From assembly GCA_965232895.1 (NCBI GenBank), contig OZ247430.1, forward strand, positions 3,720,001 to 3,784,000: a DNA stretch of 64,000 nt, read 5' to 3'. Made by a program: the position numbers and the translations under genes. Positions 42,796 through 51,697 of this stretch are shown one piece after another; the first letter of the stretch is position 1, and each line of letters starts with the position of its first letter. This DNA is from Bin87 sp965232895. GTDB taxonomy: Bacteria; Chloroflexota; Dehalococcoidia; Lucifugimonadales; UBA3495. Under the pieces are notes generated by a model, which saw nothing but the letters and a program-made list of their open reading frames with translations, was not told where the DNA came from and made no database searches.

Positions 42796-44127
42796 TTATT
42801 CGTAGCCGGTGAAACCGTTGGGACGTCGCACGATGCGTTGGACGAATATCCCGGGGGTCACCACCGCTTCGGGGTCCAGTTCGCCGGGCTGCACTATCTC
42901 GTTGACCTCAACCACGGTCACCCGCGCGCCCGGGGCCATCACCGCGTTGAAATTGCGAGAAGTGCCGCGATAGACCAGGTTGCCCCGGGTGTCGGCCCGG
43001 TGGGCGCGGATCAGCGCAAAGTCCGCGCGGAGGCCGTGTTCCAGGATGTACTCCCGTCCGTCGATCACCCGGCTTTCCTTGCCCTCGGCGATGAGGGTGC
43101 CGGCGCCGGTGGGGGTGTAAAAGGCCTCGATACCGGCGCCGCCGGCGCGCAGGCGCTCGGCCAGGGTTCCCTGGGGCACCAGCTCCAGATCGACCTCGCC
43201 GCGGCGGTAGGCCAGCTCGAACTCCGACGGTCTGGACACCGAGGGCGAGACGGGGAAGGACGCGATGGCCTTGGCGACCTGGCCGTTTTCCACCAGCACG
43301 CTGTGGTCAATGGCGGTACGGCCCGGCGGCGTGCCGAAACTGACGACGCGGGCGATACCGGCGGTGTTGCTGACGATGGTCAGGTTGCGGCTGCCGCGGT
43401 CCCGTAGCGATACGAGGAGGTGGTGCGCCATGCCGCCGGGTCCACCGAACCCATCGATGAAGACCGTGGCCCCGTCGGGCAGGTCAGCGATGGCGGACGG
43501 TCCGTCGGCGTAAACCTTGCTGGCCGGCTTGCCGGGATGGACGGTGAAATCCATCTCGCGGAGGATCGGCGCGACGGTCAGGTCGGCCCCGGTGATGGCC
43601 CGCACATCATCGCTTGACCAGCCGGGGGCCACCTCGGTCAGCGTGAGTCCGGTGTCGCCGACGCGCAAAACGGCAACGTCGGTAATGATGGTGTCAACGC
43701 AACGGACGCCGTCGGCCAGCAAGGTAAGGGCGTCCACGATATTGGGAGAGCGGTCAGCGCCGTTATGCGGCAATACCGTGACCACACGGCGAGCGCCGGC
43801 CAGGTCGATTAGTCCGGCGTGCCCCTGCGGCCCGGGGTAGTCCGCGGCGTGGTAACCGGCGAAACTGCCTCTGGAGTCGACCTGTGCCGCCTGCAGGATC
43901 GATAGATCCACGTTGCGCCCGCGCAGGACTGCGCCGGCGTCGGCGGCGTTGATGGGCAGGTCCGAAAGAATCCCGCCCGCCCGCAAGAACCACACGCCCT
44001 TTTCCACGGGGACAAGATCCGCCGCGGCGGCCGGCCAGTCGCCGCTGACCGCAACCACCGATCCCGGAATAATCTCGGCGGCGGCCCGTCGTGCCACGCT
44101 CAGGGCATCCAGTCTTTGAAGCGTCAT
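42796..44127 (-). CDS. Fused CoA-transferase, beta-like (B1) plus alpha-like (A2)
   Basis: 443 residues, twice the size of its neighbours. Residues 1-210 look like a diverged beta subunit: VPVEKGVWFLRAGG aligns with the SESGV region and keeps the Glu, and VDTIITDVAVLRVGDTGLT followed by LTEVAPGWSSDDVRAITGA matches the beta C-terminus. The glycine-rich GIGIP segment is altered to SGDWPA. Residues 218-443 are an alpha subunit (KVYADGPSAIADLPDGATVF, GFGGPGGMAHHL, ADFALIRAHRADTRGNLVYR, TPGIFVQRIV). The beta-alpha order is the reverse of eukaryotic SCOT and fits fusion of B1 to A2. Confidence 0.83.
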   Translation of the reverse strand: MTLQRLDALSVARRAAAEIIPGSVVAVSGDWPAAAADLVPVEKGVWFLRAGGILSDLPINAADAGAVLRGRNVDLSILQAAQVDSRGSFAGYHAADYPGPQGHAGLIDLAGARRVVTVLPHNGADRSPNIVDALTLLADGVRCVDTIITDVAVLRVGDTGLTLTEVAPGWSSDDVRAITGADLTVAPILREMDFTVHPGKPASKVYADGPSAIADLPDGATVFIDGFGGPGGMAHHLLVSLRDRGSRNLTIVSNTAGIARVVSFGTPPGRTAIDHSVLVENGQVAKAIASFPVSPSVSRPSEFELAYRRGEVDLELVPQGTLAERLRAGGAGIEAFYTPTGAGTLIAEGKESRVIDGREYILEHGLRADFALIRAHRADTRGNLVYRGTSRNFNAVMAPGARVTVVEVNEIVQPGELDPEAVVTPGIFVQRIVRRPNGFTGYE

Positions 44128-44133
44128 GGTGGC

Positions 44134-44817
44134 CTATCCGATGGGCGCCGAGCTTGCCCGGGCGATACGGTTGACAAAGATGCCCGGCGTGATCACGTGT
44201 TCCGGGTCTATGCCACCCGGTTCGACGACATGGTCGACCTCGGCGATGGCGATGCGGGCGGCGGATACGACGGCGGAGTTCCATCCGCGCTGGGCGCCCT
44301 CGTACACCAGGTTGCCCCCGCTGTCGGCGCGATTGGCCCGTATCAGCGCGAAATCGCCACGCAGCGGGGGCTCAAACACACACTCGACTCCGTTGACCTC
44401 CCGGATCTCTTTGCCCTCGGCGAAGCGGGTGCCGATGCCCACCGGGAGGAAAACGCCACCGATGCCGGCGCCGGCTGAGCGCATGCGTTCCGCCAGCGTT
44501 CCCCAGGGAACCACTTCGATCGCCAAGTCTCCGGTGCGCCACAGTTCATGCACCATGTCACCCTGGCCCGAACCGAATGGCGCCGGTGAAATTATCCTGG
44601 AAACGCAGCCGGCGGCCACCAGGCGGTGGAGAACCTCGGCCCCGTAGTAGGTCGAGTCGCAAACGCAGGTCAGATCCCGGACCTGCCGGTCTGCCAGCGC
44701 GGACACCAGCGCGGTCGGAGCGTTGGCGCCGGAAACGCCGCCGAGCAACACGGTAGCGCCATCGTGGATATCGGCCACCGCGGCTGCGGCGCTGTCGTAT
44801 AATTTGCTGGATGCCAT
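44134..44817 (-). CDS. 3-oxoacid CoA-transferase-type alpha subunit (A1)
   Basis: 227 residues. Family I alpha subunit: an N-terminal DGATVLLGGVSGANAPTALV, ending in a segment with FALIRANRADSGGNLVYEG, then AEVDHVVEPGGIDPEHVITPGIFVNRI. It binds the acid substrate side together with a beta subunit. Six bases separate it from the fused gene downstream on the same strand; together they form a tandem A1-B1-A2-B2 layout. Confidence 0.87.
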   Translation of the reverse strand: MASSKLYDSAAAAVADIHDGATVLLGGVSGANAPTALVSALADRQVRDLTCVCDSTYYGAEVLHRLVAAGCVSRIISPAPFGSGQGDMVHELWRTGDLAIEVVPWGTLAERMRSAGAGIGGVFLPVGIGTRFAEGKEIREVNGVECVFEPPLRGDFALIRANRADSGGNLVYEGAQRGWNSAVVSAARIAIAEVDHVVEPGGIDPEHVITPGIFVNRIARASSAPIG

Positions 44818-44912
44818 AACAAGGTTCCGAAAGCGGTCGCCATTTTAGCCCAATATGCCGGGCCGATAAAGCGACCAGCGACGCCTGAATTGCCGGCATC
44901 TCCACTTAAAGC

Positions 44913-45695
44913 ATGCGCTACCAGACCATCAAGTGCGACAGATCCCGGTTCCAGGCGACGCTGGCTTTGCCGACCGTTGCCTCCGGCGTTACCATTGGCG
45001 AAACAGTGGCCGAAGAAATTGCCGACTGCTGCCGTGAGTTGAGCCTGGACGATGAGCTGCGGTTGGTGACGATTACCGGGGTCGGTGACACGTTCGCCAC
45101 GGGTCGCGAGAAGCTGCCCGACGATGTACTGGACGCGGACCCCGCGGCTCGCATGGCGTGGTTCAAGCGGATGGGGGCGGCCAACGCCGTGGCCCGGTTG
45201 CCCATGCCGGTGTTGGCGATCCTGAACGGCGACGCCATCGCCCACGGGTTGGAGATCGCCCTGGCTGCCGACTTGCGGATTGCGGCGGACGGCGCATGCC
45301 TGGGAGCGGGGGCGCCGGCGCGGGACGGGCTACCGTTTGACGGGATGACGCAACGGTTGCCTCGGCTGGTTGGCCCGGCGCTGGCGCGCGACATGCTGCT
45401 GACGGGTAGAACCCTGTTGGCTTCCGAAGCGCTGGATTTTGGGCTGGTGAACCGGGTGGCGTCGCTTGATGATCTAGAGGCACACTCGGCTGAGATCGCA
45501 GGGCAGATCATCGCTGCGGCGCCCATTGCGGCGCGATATGCGAAAGAGGCGGTGACTGCCGCCGGCGACCTGTCGCTGGCCCAGGGGCTGCGACTGGAGG
45601 CCGACCTCAGCATCATCCTGCAAAGCACTGACGACCGAGCGGAGGGTCTGCGATCCTTTGCCGAAAAACGAGCGCCAAACTTTACCGGGCGTTAG
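44913..45695 (+). CDS. Enoyl-CoA hydratase/isomerase family protein, incomplete catalytic pair
   Basis: 260 residues, crotonase fold. Of the two hydratase Glu residues, the first is kept (HGLEIALAADLRIAADG), but 20 residues later, where enoyl-CoA hydratase has Glu in QPE, this protein has Ala in AGAPARDG. A hydratase reaction is therefore doubtful; other crotonase chemistries (isomerase, hydrolase, decarboxylase) remain possible. It starts divergently from A1 and is followed by a PHP gene 29 bases later. Confidence 0.8.
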   Translation: MRYQTIKCDRSRFQATLALPTVASGVTIGETVAEEIADCCRELSLDDELRLVTITGVGDTFATGREKLPDDVLDADPAARMAWFKRMGAANAVARLPMPVLAILNGDAIAHGLEIALAADLRIAADGACLGAGAPARDGLPFDGMTQRLPRLVGPALARDMLLTGRTLLASEALDFGLVNRVASLDDLEAHSAEIAGQIIAAAPIAARYAKEAVTAAGDLSLAQGLRLEADLSIILQSTDDRAEGLRSFAEKRAPNFTGR

Positions 45696-45724
45696 GACCA
45701 CTGGACGCTGAGGACCGCAAGTCA

Positions 45725-46267
45725 ATGACCGTACGATTGGACATACATACCCACGTAGGCGAAATGTTCGGCTTCCAGGAACCGACGCCGGAGATCGCGG
45801 AGGCCGTGATCGCACGCATCAAGGCGGCCGGGTTGGATGGCATCGCGATCACCGATCACTGGCGCCGGGATTGGGGCATGGCGCTGCACCGGGTGGTGGA
45901 GCAGCATTTTCCCAACGAGGTGATAATCATCCCCGGCCACGAGATCGACGTGCGCCCGGCGATCAGCCCTTTCGACGAATACCACTGCACTGAGCTGTAT
46001 CTGCCCGGAGGCCGGCTGTTTCGCACCTACTGCCACCCGGGTTACTACACTCCCAACATCGTGATCGAGGATGGAGTTCACGGTATTGAGGTCGCCAACC
46101 ACCACCACGACTGGCACATTCGCCGTCCGGCGGCGGAGCGGGTGGCTGAAGAGCATGACCTGCTGACCTTCTCGGTGAGCGACGCCAACGTCCTCTCCGA
46201 GATTGGGGCGGGCAGCACCGATGTGGACCTTGACGAAATGATGCGGCGAGCGATTCCGCTGGACTGA
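45725..46267 (+). CDS. PHP-domain metal-dependent phosphoesterase-like protein
   Basis: 180 residues. PHP metal-binding motifs in order: DIHTHVGE (near residue 6), ITDHWRR, PGHEIDV, CHPGYYTPN, VSDAN. These are the standard positions for two or three metal ions. The protein consists of the PHP domain alone. The reaction could be phosphoester hydrolysis or a related metal-dependent step. It sits between two crotonase-fold genes, with a four-base gap before the next. Confidence 0.83.
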   Translation: MTVRLDIHTHVGEMFGFQEPTPEIAEAVIARIKAAGLDGIAITDHWRRDWGMALHRVVEQHFPNEVIIIPGHEIDVRPAISPFDEYHCTELYLPGGRLFRTYCHPGYYTPNIVIEDGVHGIEVANHHHDWHIRRPAAERVAEEHDLLTFSVSDANVLSEIGAGSTDVDLDEMMRRAIPLD

Positions 46268-46271
46268 CCGG

Positions 46272-47003
46272 ATGAGCGACGCTTTCGGCACCATTAATTT
46301 CGAAAAGGAGGGCGGGGTCGCCCACCTGGCGTTGAACCGGCCGGATCGGCTGAACGCCTACTCAGTGGCGATGCGGGACGACTTCGCCGAGGCGCTGCAC
46401 CTGGTGGCCGAGGATGAGGAAATAGGCGCGCTGCTGATTACCGGCAAAGGCCGAGCCTTCTGCGCTGGCGCCGACCTGAGCGAGTTCGGGACCGCTCCAT
46501 CGCAGGTCATAGCCCGGAATGCCCGGTGGCAGCGCGACGTTTGGGGTCAACTGGCTGGACTGGACAAGCCGATAGTTGTGGCGGTACACGGCTTTTGCAT
46601 CGGTTCGGGGGTGGAAATCATGCTGCTGGGGGATTTGCGTATCGCGGCGGCGGATACGGTTTTCGCCATGCCAGAGGTGCGGTTGGGCATGATCCCCGCC
46701 GCCGGCGGGAGCCAGACGCTGCCGGCAAACGTGGGGCCCTCTGTGGCGTTGGACCTGTTGTATACCGGGCGCCGGTTCGGCGCGAGGGAAGCGCTCGGCT
46801 ACCGCTTGATCAGCCGGTTGGCAGAGCCGGATCAGTTGGAACCGATGGCCTGGAATATCACGCAAGAACTGTCCGGGCTGCCGGCGGGGTTCGCTGTGGC
46901 GTTAAAATCGGCGTGGCGTTCGGGCAGCGAAATGCCGCTGGACGCCGGGCTGGCTTTGGAACAGCGGTTGGCAGGCACGGCCGCCGGGTTATCCAGAGAG
47001 TAG
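46272..47003 (+). CDS. Enoyl-CoA hydratase/isomerase family protein, complete catalytic pair
   Basis: 243 residues. Crotonase fold with both Glu residues of hydratases, spaced by 20: GSGVEIMLLGDLRIAAAD and FAMPEVRLGMIP. The oxyanion hole is formed near GKGRAFCAGADLSEFG and VHGFCIGSG. Substrate chain unknown. Followed 20 bases later by an acyl-CoA synthetase gene, so the pair could activate an acid and hydrate the enoyl-CoA. Confidence 0.9.
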   Translation: MSDAFGTINFEKEGGVAHLALNRPDRLNAYSVAMRDDFAEALHLVAEDEEIGALLITGKGRAFCAGADLSEFGTAPSQVIARNARWQRDVWGQLAGLDKPIVVAVHGFCIGSGVEIMLLGDLRIAAADTVFAMPEVRLGMIPAAGGSQTLPANVGPSVALDLLYTGRRFGAREALGYRLISRLAEPDQLEPMAWNITQELSGLPAGFAVALKSAWRSGSEMPLDAGLALEQRLAGTAAGLSRE

Positions 47004-47023
47004 AATTTGAGCATGGAGCAAGG

Positions 47024-48583
47024 ATGAACACCACCGAGTTTCTCATGATCGCGTCGGCGATTGTTCCCGAACGGACGGCCATCGTATTCGACGGCGATCA
47101 CATCAGTTTCAAGATGTTGCAGGAGCGGGTGAATCGCCTGGCCAACGCGATGTCCGAGCTGGGAATAGGCCAGGGCGACCGGGTTGCGGCGATGCAAACC
47201 AATTGCCACCACCTGATGGAGATTTACTTTGCCGCCGCGCAACTGGACGCGATATACGTGCCGATCAATTTCCGCGCCAAAGAGGACGAGCTGGCGATCA
47301 TGCTGGGGATCGCGCAGCCCCATCTGCTGTTCCTGGGTGAGCGCTACTTGCCCCTGGTCCCGACGGACGGTTCAGTGCCCGCGGACCGCATCGTGATGCT
47401 GGACGCGCCGGCGACCAGCGGCGGCTATGCCTACGACGACCTGCTCGCCAACGCGGACCTGGAACAGCTCCACTTCCCGGAGGACGACGAAGATGCCACG
47501 ACGGTGATCATGTTCACGTCGGGCACCACCAGCATTCCCAAGGGCGCGCAGTTGACGCACGACAGCTTCGGCACCTTCCTGCTGACCAACGTCGAGCCGG
47601 CCGACCCGGACGTGGAGGAAACCAATCTGCTCACCGTGCCGATGTATCACGTTGCCGGGCTTCAGGCGGCCCTGGCGGCGGTTTTCGGAGGCCGGACGCT
47701 GGTGGTCATGCCGCAGTTCGATGCCGAAGGGTGGATGCGCCTGGTGGCCGAACATCGGGCGAACCGGGCGATGCTGGTGCCGACCATGCTCAAGATGGTC
47801 ATGGACCATCCCGGGTTTCCAGATTACGACCTGTCGTCCCTGAGCGTCATCACCTATGGAGCCGCGCCGATGCCGCTGCCGGTGATTCGCCAGGCCATCG
47901 ACAACTTCCCCGGCGCCCGTTTCATCAACGCTTTTGGCCAGACCGAGACGGCGTCGACCATCACGATGCTCCCGCCGGACGACCACGACCTGACCGGAAC
48001 GGCTCAAGAGGTGGAAACCAAGTTGCGCCGGCTGACCTCTATCGGAAAGCCTCTGGACGACGTCGAGGTGATGATCGTCACAGAAGACGGCGATCCGGTC
48101 GACGATGGCGAAGTGGGCGAGATCGTCGCCCGGGGCCCGCGCATGATGACCGGCTACTGGCGGCAGGACGATGCCACGCAGGATACGCTGAAGGGCGGGT
48201 GGCTCTACACCGGAGACCTGGCCTGGCAGGATGGGGACGGCTACATTTACCTGGCCGGGCGGGCGCGGGACTTCATCAAGCGAGGCGGAGAGATGATCTC
48301 GCCCGAAGAAGTGGAGCTGGCCCTGTCCGAGCATCCGGGGGTGACCGAATCGGCGGTGATCGGCGTGCCCGACCTGGATTGGGGCGAAGAAGTCAGGGCA
48401 GTCGTGGTGGCGTCAGACCAGGCGGTCACCGAGCAAGAGCTGATTGAATTCTGCCGTGACCGTTTGGCGGGGTTCAAACGCCCACGGTCAGTGGTGTTCG
48501 TGGACGAGCTTCCCAGAAACGTGATGGGAAAAGTCCTGAAGCGAGATCTGAGGGCCGAATTCGGCCATACGGTCGCAACCTGA
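47024..48583 (+). CDS. Acyl-CoA synthetase (AMP-binding, ANL family)
   Basis: 519 residues. ATP-dependent acid:CoA ligase. A3 motif FTSGTTSIPKGAQLTH, A5 FINAFGQTETAST, A7 GWLYTGDLAWQDGDGYIYLAGRARD and A8 IKRGGEMISPEEVE, and the C-terminal Lys in ELPRNVMGKVLKRDL. The frame stays open far upstream through the hydratase gene, but the ATG at 47024 (AAGGATG) is the natural start. The substrate acid is unknown. Confidence 0.92.
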   Translation: MNTTEFLMIASAIVPERTAIVFDGDHISFKMLQERVNRLANAMSELGIGQGDRVAAMQTNCHHLMEIYFAAAQLDAIYVPINFRAKEDELAIMLGIAQPHLLFLGERYLPLVPTDGSVPADRIVMLDAPATSGGYAYDDLLANADLEQLHFPEDDEDATTVIMFTSGTTSIPKGAQLTHDSFGTFLLTNVEPADPDVEETNLLTVPMYHVAGLQAALAAVFGGRTLVVMPQFDAEGWMRLVAEHRANRAMLVPTMLKMVMDHPGFPDYDLSSLSVITYGAAPMPLPVIRQAIDNFPGARFINAFGQTETASTITMLPPDDHDLTGTAQEVETKLRRLTSIGKPLDDVEVMIVTEDGDPVDDGEVGEIVARGPRMMTGYWRQDDATQDTLKGGWLYTGDLAWQDGDGYIYLAGRARDFIKRGGEMISPEEVELALSEHPGVTESAVIGVPDLDWGEEVRAVVVASDQAVTEQELIEFCRDRLAGFKRPRSVVFVDELPRNVMGKVLKRDLRAEFGHTVAT

Positions 48584-48617
48584 TGAACCAAAACTGCGAA
48601 GCCTCGGAGGAGACGTC

Positions 48618-49553
48618 ATGGATATAGCGGTAATGGGAGCCGGCGGCGTTGGAGGTTATTTCGGTGGCCTGCTGGCCCGGGCGGGTCACAACGTGACGTT
48701 CATCGCCCGCGGGCCGCACCTGGAGGCGATCCGGAGCAACGGCCTGCGGGTCGAGAGCGGCAACGATGGCGTCTTCACCGTTCCCGGCAATGCTACGGAC
48801 GACCCGGCGTCGGTCGGCCCACAGGATCTGGTGCTGTTTACGGTGAAGATGTATGACAACGACGACGCGATACACGCCATCGCGCCCATGGTCGGCCCCG
48901 ACACCATTGTGCTGACGCTGCAGAACGGCATCGACAATGGGGAGCGGTTGGTCGAAGTGTACGGCGCGGAACGGGTTATGATCGGTTCGGCCTATCTGGA
49001 AGGGCGGATCAGCGAGCCCGGCGTAGTGACTCAGGGCGGACCGGGCGCGGCGTCCTTCGGCGAGCGTACCATCGGGATCAGCGAACGTGGCGAGCGACTG
49101 TACCAGGTGTTTAGCGACGCCGGTTGGCGTGTTGACCTGCTGGAAAACATGACCGGCATGCTGTGGAAGAAGTTTGCCTACTTGTCGGGATCGGCGGGAG
49201 TGTGCGCCGCCAGCGGCTGCGCGTATGGCGAACTCAGGTCCGTGCCAGAGACCCGGGCCGCCATCGAAGCGGCCATAGCGGAAGCCCTGGCCGTTGGCGA
49301 CGCGGCGGGCGCCCCCCTGGAGCCGGATTCCCTGGAATGGTCCATGAACGCGTTGGACAACTTTCCGGCAACGGGTATGGCGTCGTTGGCCAAGGACTTC
49401 GCCGAGGGCCGGCCGGTGGAACTGGAGGGGCTGACCGGCGTCGTGATCCGAATGGGCCGGGAACACGGCGTACCCACGCCGGTGAACGACGCGCTGTACG
49501 CAGTGCTGAAACCCCGCGCCAATCGGATTGAGGCGGATCTGAACCGAGGTTGA
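48618..49553 (+). CDS. 2-dehydropantoate 2-reductase family protein, paralog 2
   Basis: 311 residues. NADP Rossmann motif DIAVMGAGGVGGYFGGLLAR, GHNVTFIARGPHLEA, then NDDAIHAIAP and NGIDNGERL. The helical domain has MLWKKFAYLSG and the late VELEGLTGVVIRMGREHG. It follows the acyl-CoA synthetase by 34 bases, so a role in that pathway (reducing a 2-oxo or branched intermediate) is as plausible as pantothenate synthesis. GGAGG lies upstream of the ATG. Confidence 0.82.
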   Translation: MDIAVMGAGGVGGYFGGLLARAGHNVTFIARGPHLEAIRSNGLRVESGNDGVFTVPGNATDDPASVGPQDLVLFTVKMYDNDDAIHAIAPMVGPDTIVLTLQNGIDNGERLVEVYGAERVMIGSAYLEGRISEPGVVTQGGPGAASFGERTIGISERGERLYQVFSDAGWRVDLLENMTGMLWKKFAYLSGSAGVCAASGCAYGELRSVPETRAAIEAAIAEALAVGDAAGAPLEPDSLEWSMNALDNFPATGMASLAKDFAEGRPVELEGLTGVVIRMGREHGVPTPVNDALYAVLKPRANRIEADLNRG

Positions 49554-49611
49554 CGTCTCACGTCCAGCTGCGGCTCCCTGGAGTGGCTGCGATTGTCCCA
49601 TTGGTCATGAA

Positions 49612-49634
49612 GCGCCGGTGAAAACCGGCGTTTT
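49612..49634 (+). terminator. Intrinsic terminator
   Basis: CGCCGGT-GAAA-ACCGGCG followed by TTTTC, 58 bases past the second ketopantoate reductase-like gene. Confidence 0.75.
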
Positions 49635-49681
49635 CGGTCTAAAAAGCGCGGATTGCTTCGCTGATCAAATACCGGAAATGG

Positions 49682-49698
49682 ATTACGTTTTACGTAAT
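49682..49698. promoter_or_regulatory. Operator-like inverted repeat upstream of the ABC importer
   Basis: ATTACGT-TTT-ACGTAAT, a perfect 7-bp dyad, sits in an AT-rich patch 42 bases before the candidate -35 box of the substrate-binding protein gene. A repressor or activator site is likely; the protein is unknown. Confidence 0.45.
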
Positions 49699-49739
49699 AT
49701 TGTGAATAATATCACGCTATTTCATTTATTTTACGCATA

Positions 49740-49768
49740 TTGACACTGTTATTAGGCATTGTTAGGCT
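49740..49768 (+). promoter_or_regulatory. Candidate promoter of the ABC importer operon
   Basis: A perfect TTGACA -35 box (49740-49745) and TAGGCT at 49763-49768 with 17-base spacing. The -10 match is partial. Confidence 0.45.
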
Positions 49769-49828
49769 TGTACTCACTGAAATCCGACAGCCGAGCGGAA
49801 TACGACTTTCGTTGTTGCAGGGGGTAGT

Positions 49829-51607
49829 ATGCTGAACCGTGCATGGAATCGTCTCACCGGCCGGATACTCGTTGCCGTGGGGATGATCATCGCTCTCACT
49901 GTGGTGGCGGCATGCGGGGCCACGGCTCCCACCGACAGCGCCGAACCGGCAACCGATAGCCCAGCGCCGGCGCAGCCGGCCGCGAGCTCGTCGGGAGATC
50001 CGGCGCCGACGGCTGTACCGGCCCAAGCGGCCGGCGCGCCGCAGACCGCAGATCAGGGGATCTACGGAGGGATCGTGCCCATGCACGATTACGCCTTCCC
50101 GAACTTGATCTTCCATCCGCATGAGTTCTCAAACCAAACGAAGAACATTTCCGGCATTTACAACGGACTGCTGGAATATGACGCTGAAACGGACGATCCC
50201 TACGACATCACCGGCGACCTCGCGGAAAGCTGGGAGCTGCAAGCCGACGGCGTCACCTACGTGTTCCACCTGCACCAGAACGCGATGTGGCACGACGGGA
50301 CACCGGTAACGGCTGAGGACGTCGTTTACAGCATGGACAGCCTCGTTAACACCGAAGCGAACCGGCCGCAGACTCTAATCATCGCGCCGTATTTTTCGCC
50401 CGGAAACGCGAGGGTGATTGACACGAACACGGTCGAAATCAGGACCAACAATCCCGCTCCGGACTTCATACCGATGATCGCGTCCGACGCGTTCAAAATG
50501 ATGTCCAAAGCCTGGGGAGAATCGGACGTGGATACGTCAAAGTGGGAGAACGGCATGGGCTCCGGCCCGTTCCTGCCGACCTCCCTGGAGAAGGACGTCT
50601 CGATGTCCCTGGAGCGCAATCCGAACTACTGGAAAGAAGGTTTGCCGTACATCGACGGCAGCATCCACTACTACATCGCGGACAAGGGAACTGCCATTGG
50701 CTCGTATCGCACCGGTCAAGTGCTGATGACAACCTGGCCCGTCACCAACCTGAGCAATACCGAGATCCTGGAGTTGCAGGAATCCGAGGCGGAAACGCTG
50801 GATGTGTACCTGATTCCAAACACCAGCCTTCTGGGAACGCTGATCAACACGACGATAGAGCCCTTCAACGACGTGAGAGTGCGGCGCGCGCTGCACCTGG
50901 CGGTGGACCGGAGCGAGTTCCGGGAGATTTTCGGCGGCGGAATCGCGCCGGTAGGGACTCCACTCCCGCCTGATACCTGGTTTGGCCGCACAGAGGCGGA
51001 GGCGTTGGAACTGCCCGGTTTCCGCAGTGGCCCGGACGGCGGTAAACATCAGGGAGACCTCGAGGAAGCCAAGCGTCTGTTGGCAGAGGCCGGGGTGGAG
51101 GAAGGGTTCGAGGTCAACATCATGGCGCGCACGGCCGTGGAGTACGTTGACCTGGCGCAGCTGCTTGCAGACCAGTTGCGTCGCAATCTCGGCTGGGACA
51201 CGACGGTGCAGCCGATTGACAGCGCGACCGGCATAACGCGGTACAAAGAGCAGGACTACCAGATTGCGGCACAGGGAACGGCGTTGCTGGTCGGTGAGCC
51301 CGATCCCATCATCGGCAAGATATTCATGCCCGGTGGCCTGTGGATCCAGTGGTCCGGCTGGGAAGCGCCCCAGAAGTTCCTGGACCTGTTCGCCGCTCAA
51401 AGCCAGGAGCTGGACCGCACCAAGCGAGCCGCCATCTTGCGCGAGATGGAAGACTTCATGCTCAACGAGGACCCGGGGCCGCTGCTGGTGTACTACTGGA
51501 GTTTCCGCGACCAGATCGTCAACAAGAAGATCCAGAACTACCACATGCCAGCCAGCATCTGGGTGCAGTTGAAGCACGAACGGATCTGGTGCGATCCCGA
51601 GTGCTGA
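49829..51607 (+). CDS. ABC transporter substrate-binding lipoprotein (SBP family 5)
   Basis: 592 residues. Lipobox VVAACG after a hydrophobic signal; lipid-anchored Cys near residue 30, then an Ala/Pro/Ser linker. Family 5 peptide/nickel-binding protein features: GNLAESWELQADGVTYVFHL-type strand (DLAESWELQADGVTYVFHLH), WHDGTPVTAEDVVYSMD, and the mid-protein LINTTIEPFNDVRVRRALHL. Families of this kind bind oligopeptides, nickel chelates or other solutes, so the ligand cannot be named. First gene of a three-gene importer operon. Confidence 0.9.
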   Translation: MLNRAWNRLTGRILVAVGMIIALTVVAACGATAPTDSAEPATDSPAPAQPAASSSGDPAPTAVPAQAAGAPQTADQGIYGGIVPMHDYAFPNLIFHPHEFSNQTKNISGIYNGLLEYDAETDDPYDITGDLAESWELQADGVTYVFHLHQNAMWHDGTPVTAEDVVYSMDSLVNTEANRPQTLIIAPYFSPGNARVIDTNTVEIRTNNPAPDFIPMIASDAFKMMSKAWGESDVDTSKWENGMGSGPFLPTSLEKDVSMSLERNPNYWKEGLPYIDGSIHYYIADKGTAIGSYRTGQVLMTTWPVTNLSNTEILELQESEAETLDVYLIPNTSLLGTLINTTIEPFNDVRVRRALHLAVDRSEFREIFGGGIAPVGTPLPPDTWFGRTEAEALELPGFRSGPDGGKHQGDLEEAKRLLAEAGVEEGFEVNIMARTAVEYVDLAQLLADQLRRNLGWDTTVQPIDSATGITRYKEQDYQIAAQGTALLVGEPDPIIGKIFMPGGLWIQWSGWEAPQKFLDLFAAQSQELDRTKRAAILREMEDFMLNEDPGPLLVYYWSFRDQIVNKKIQNYHMPASIWVQLKHERIWCDPEC

Positions 51608-51697
51608 GGCAGGTGGGAAAAGGAGACGGTCAAACGGATATAAGCGGAAACGGCTGAACCGCACGTCAAGTGACAGGCGGCGGGACGAGGAGAAGCG

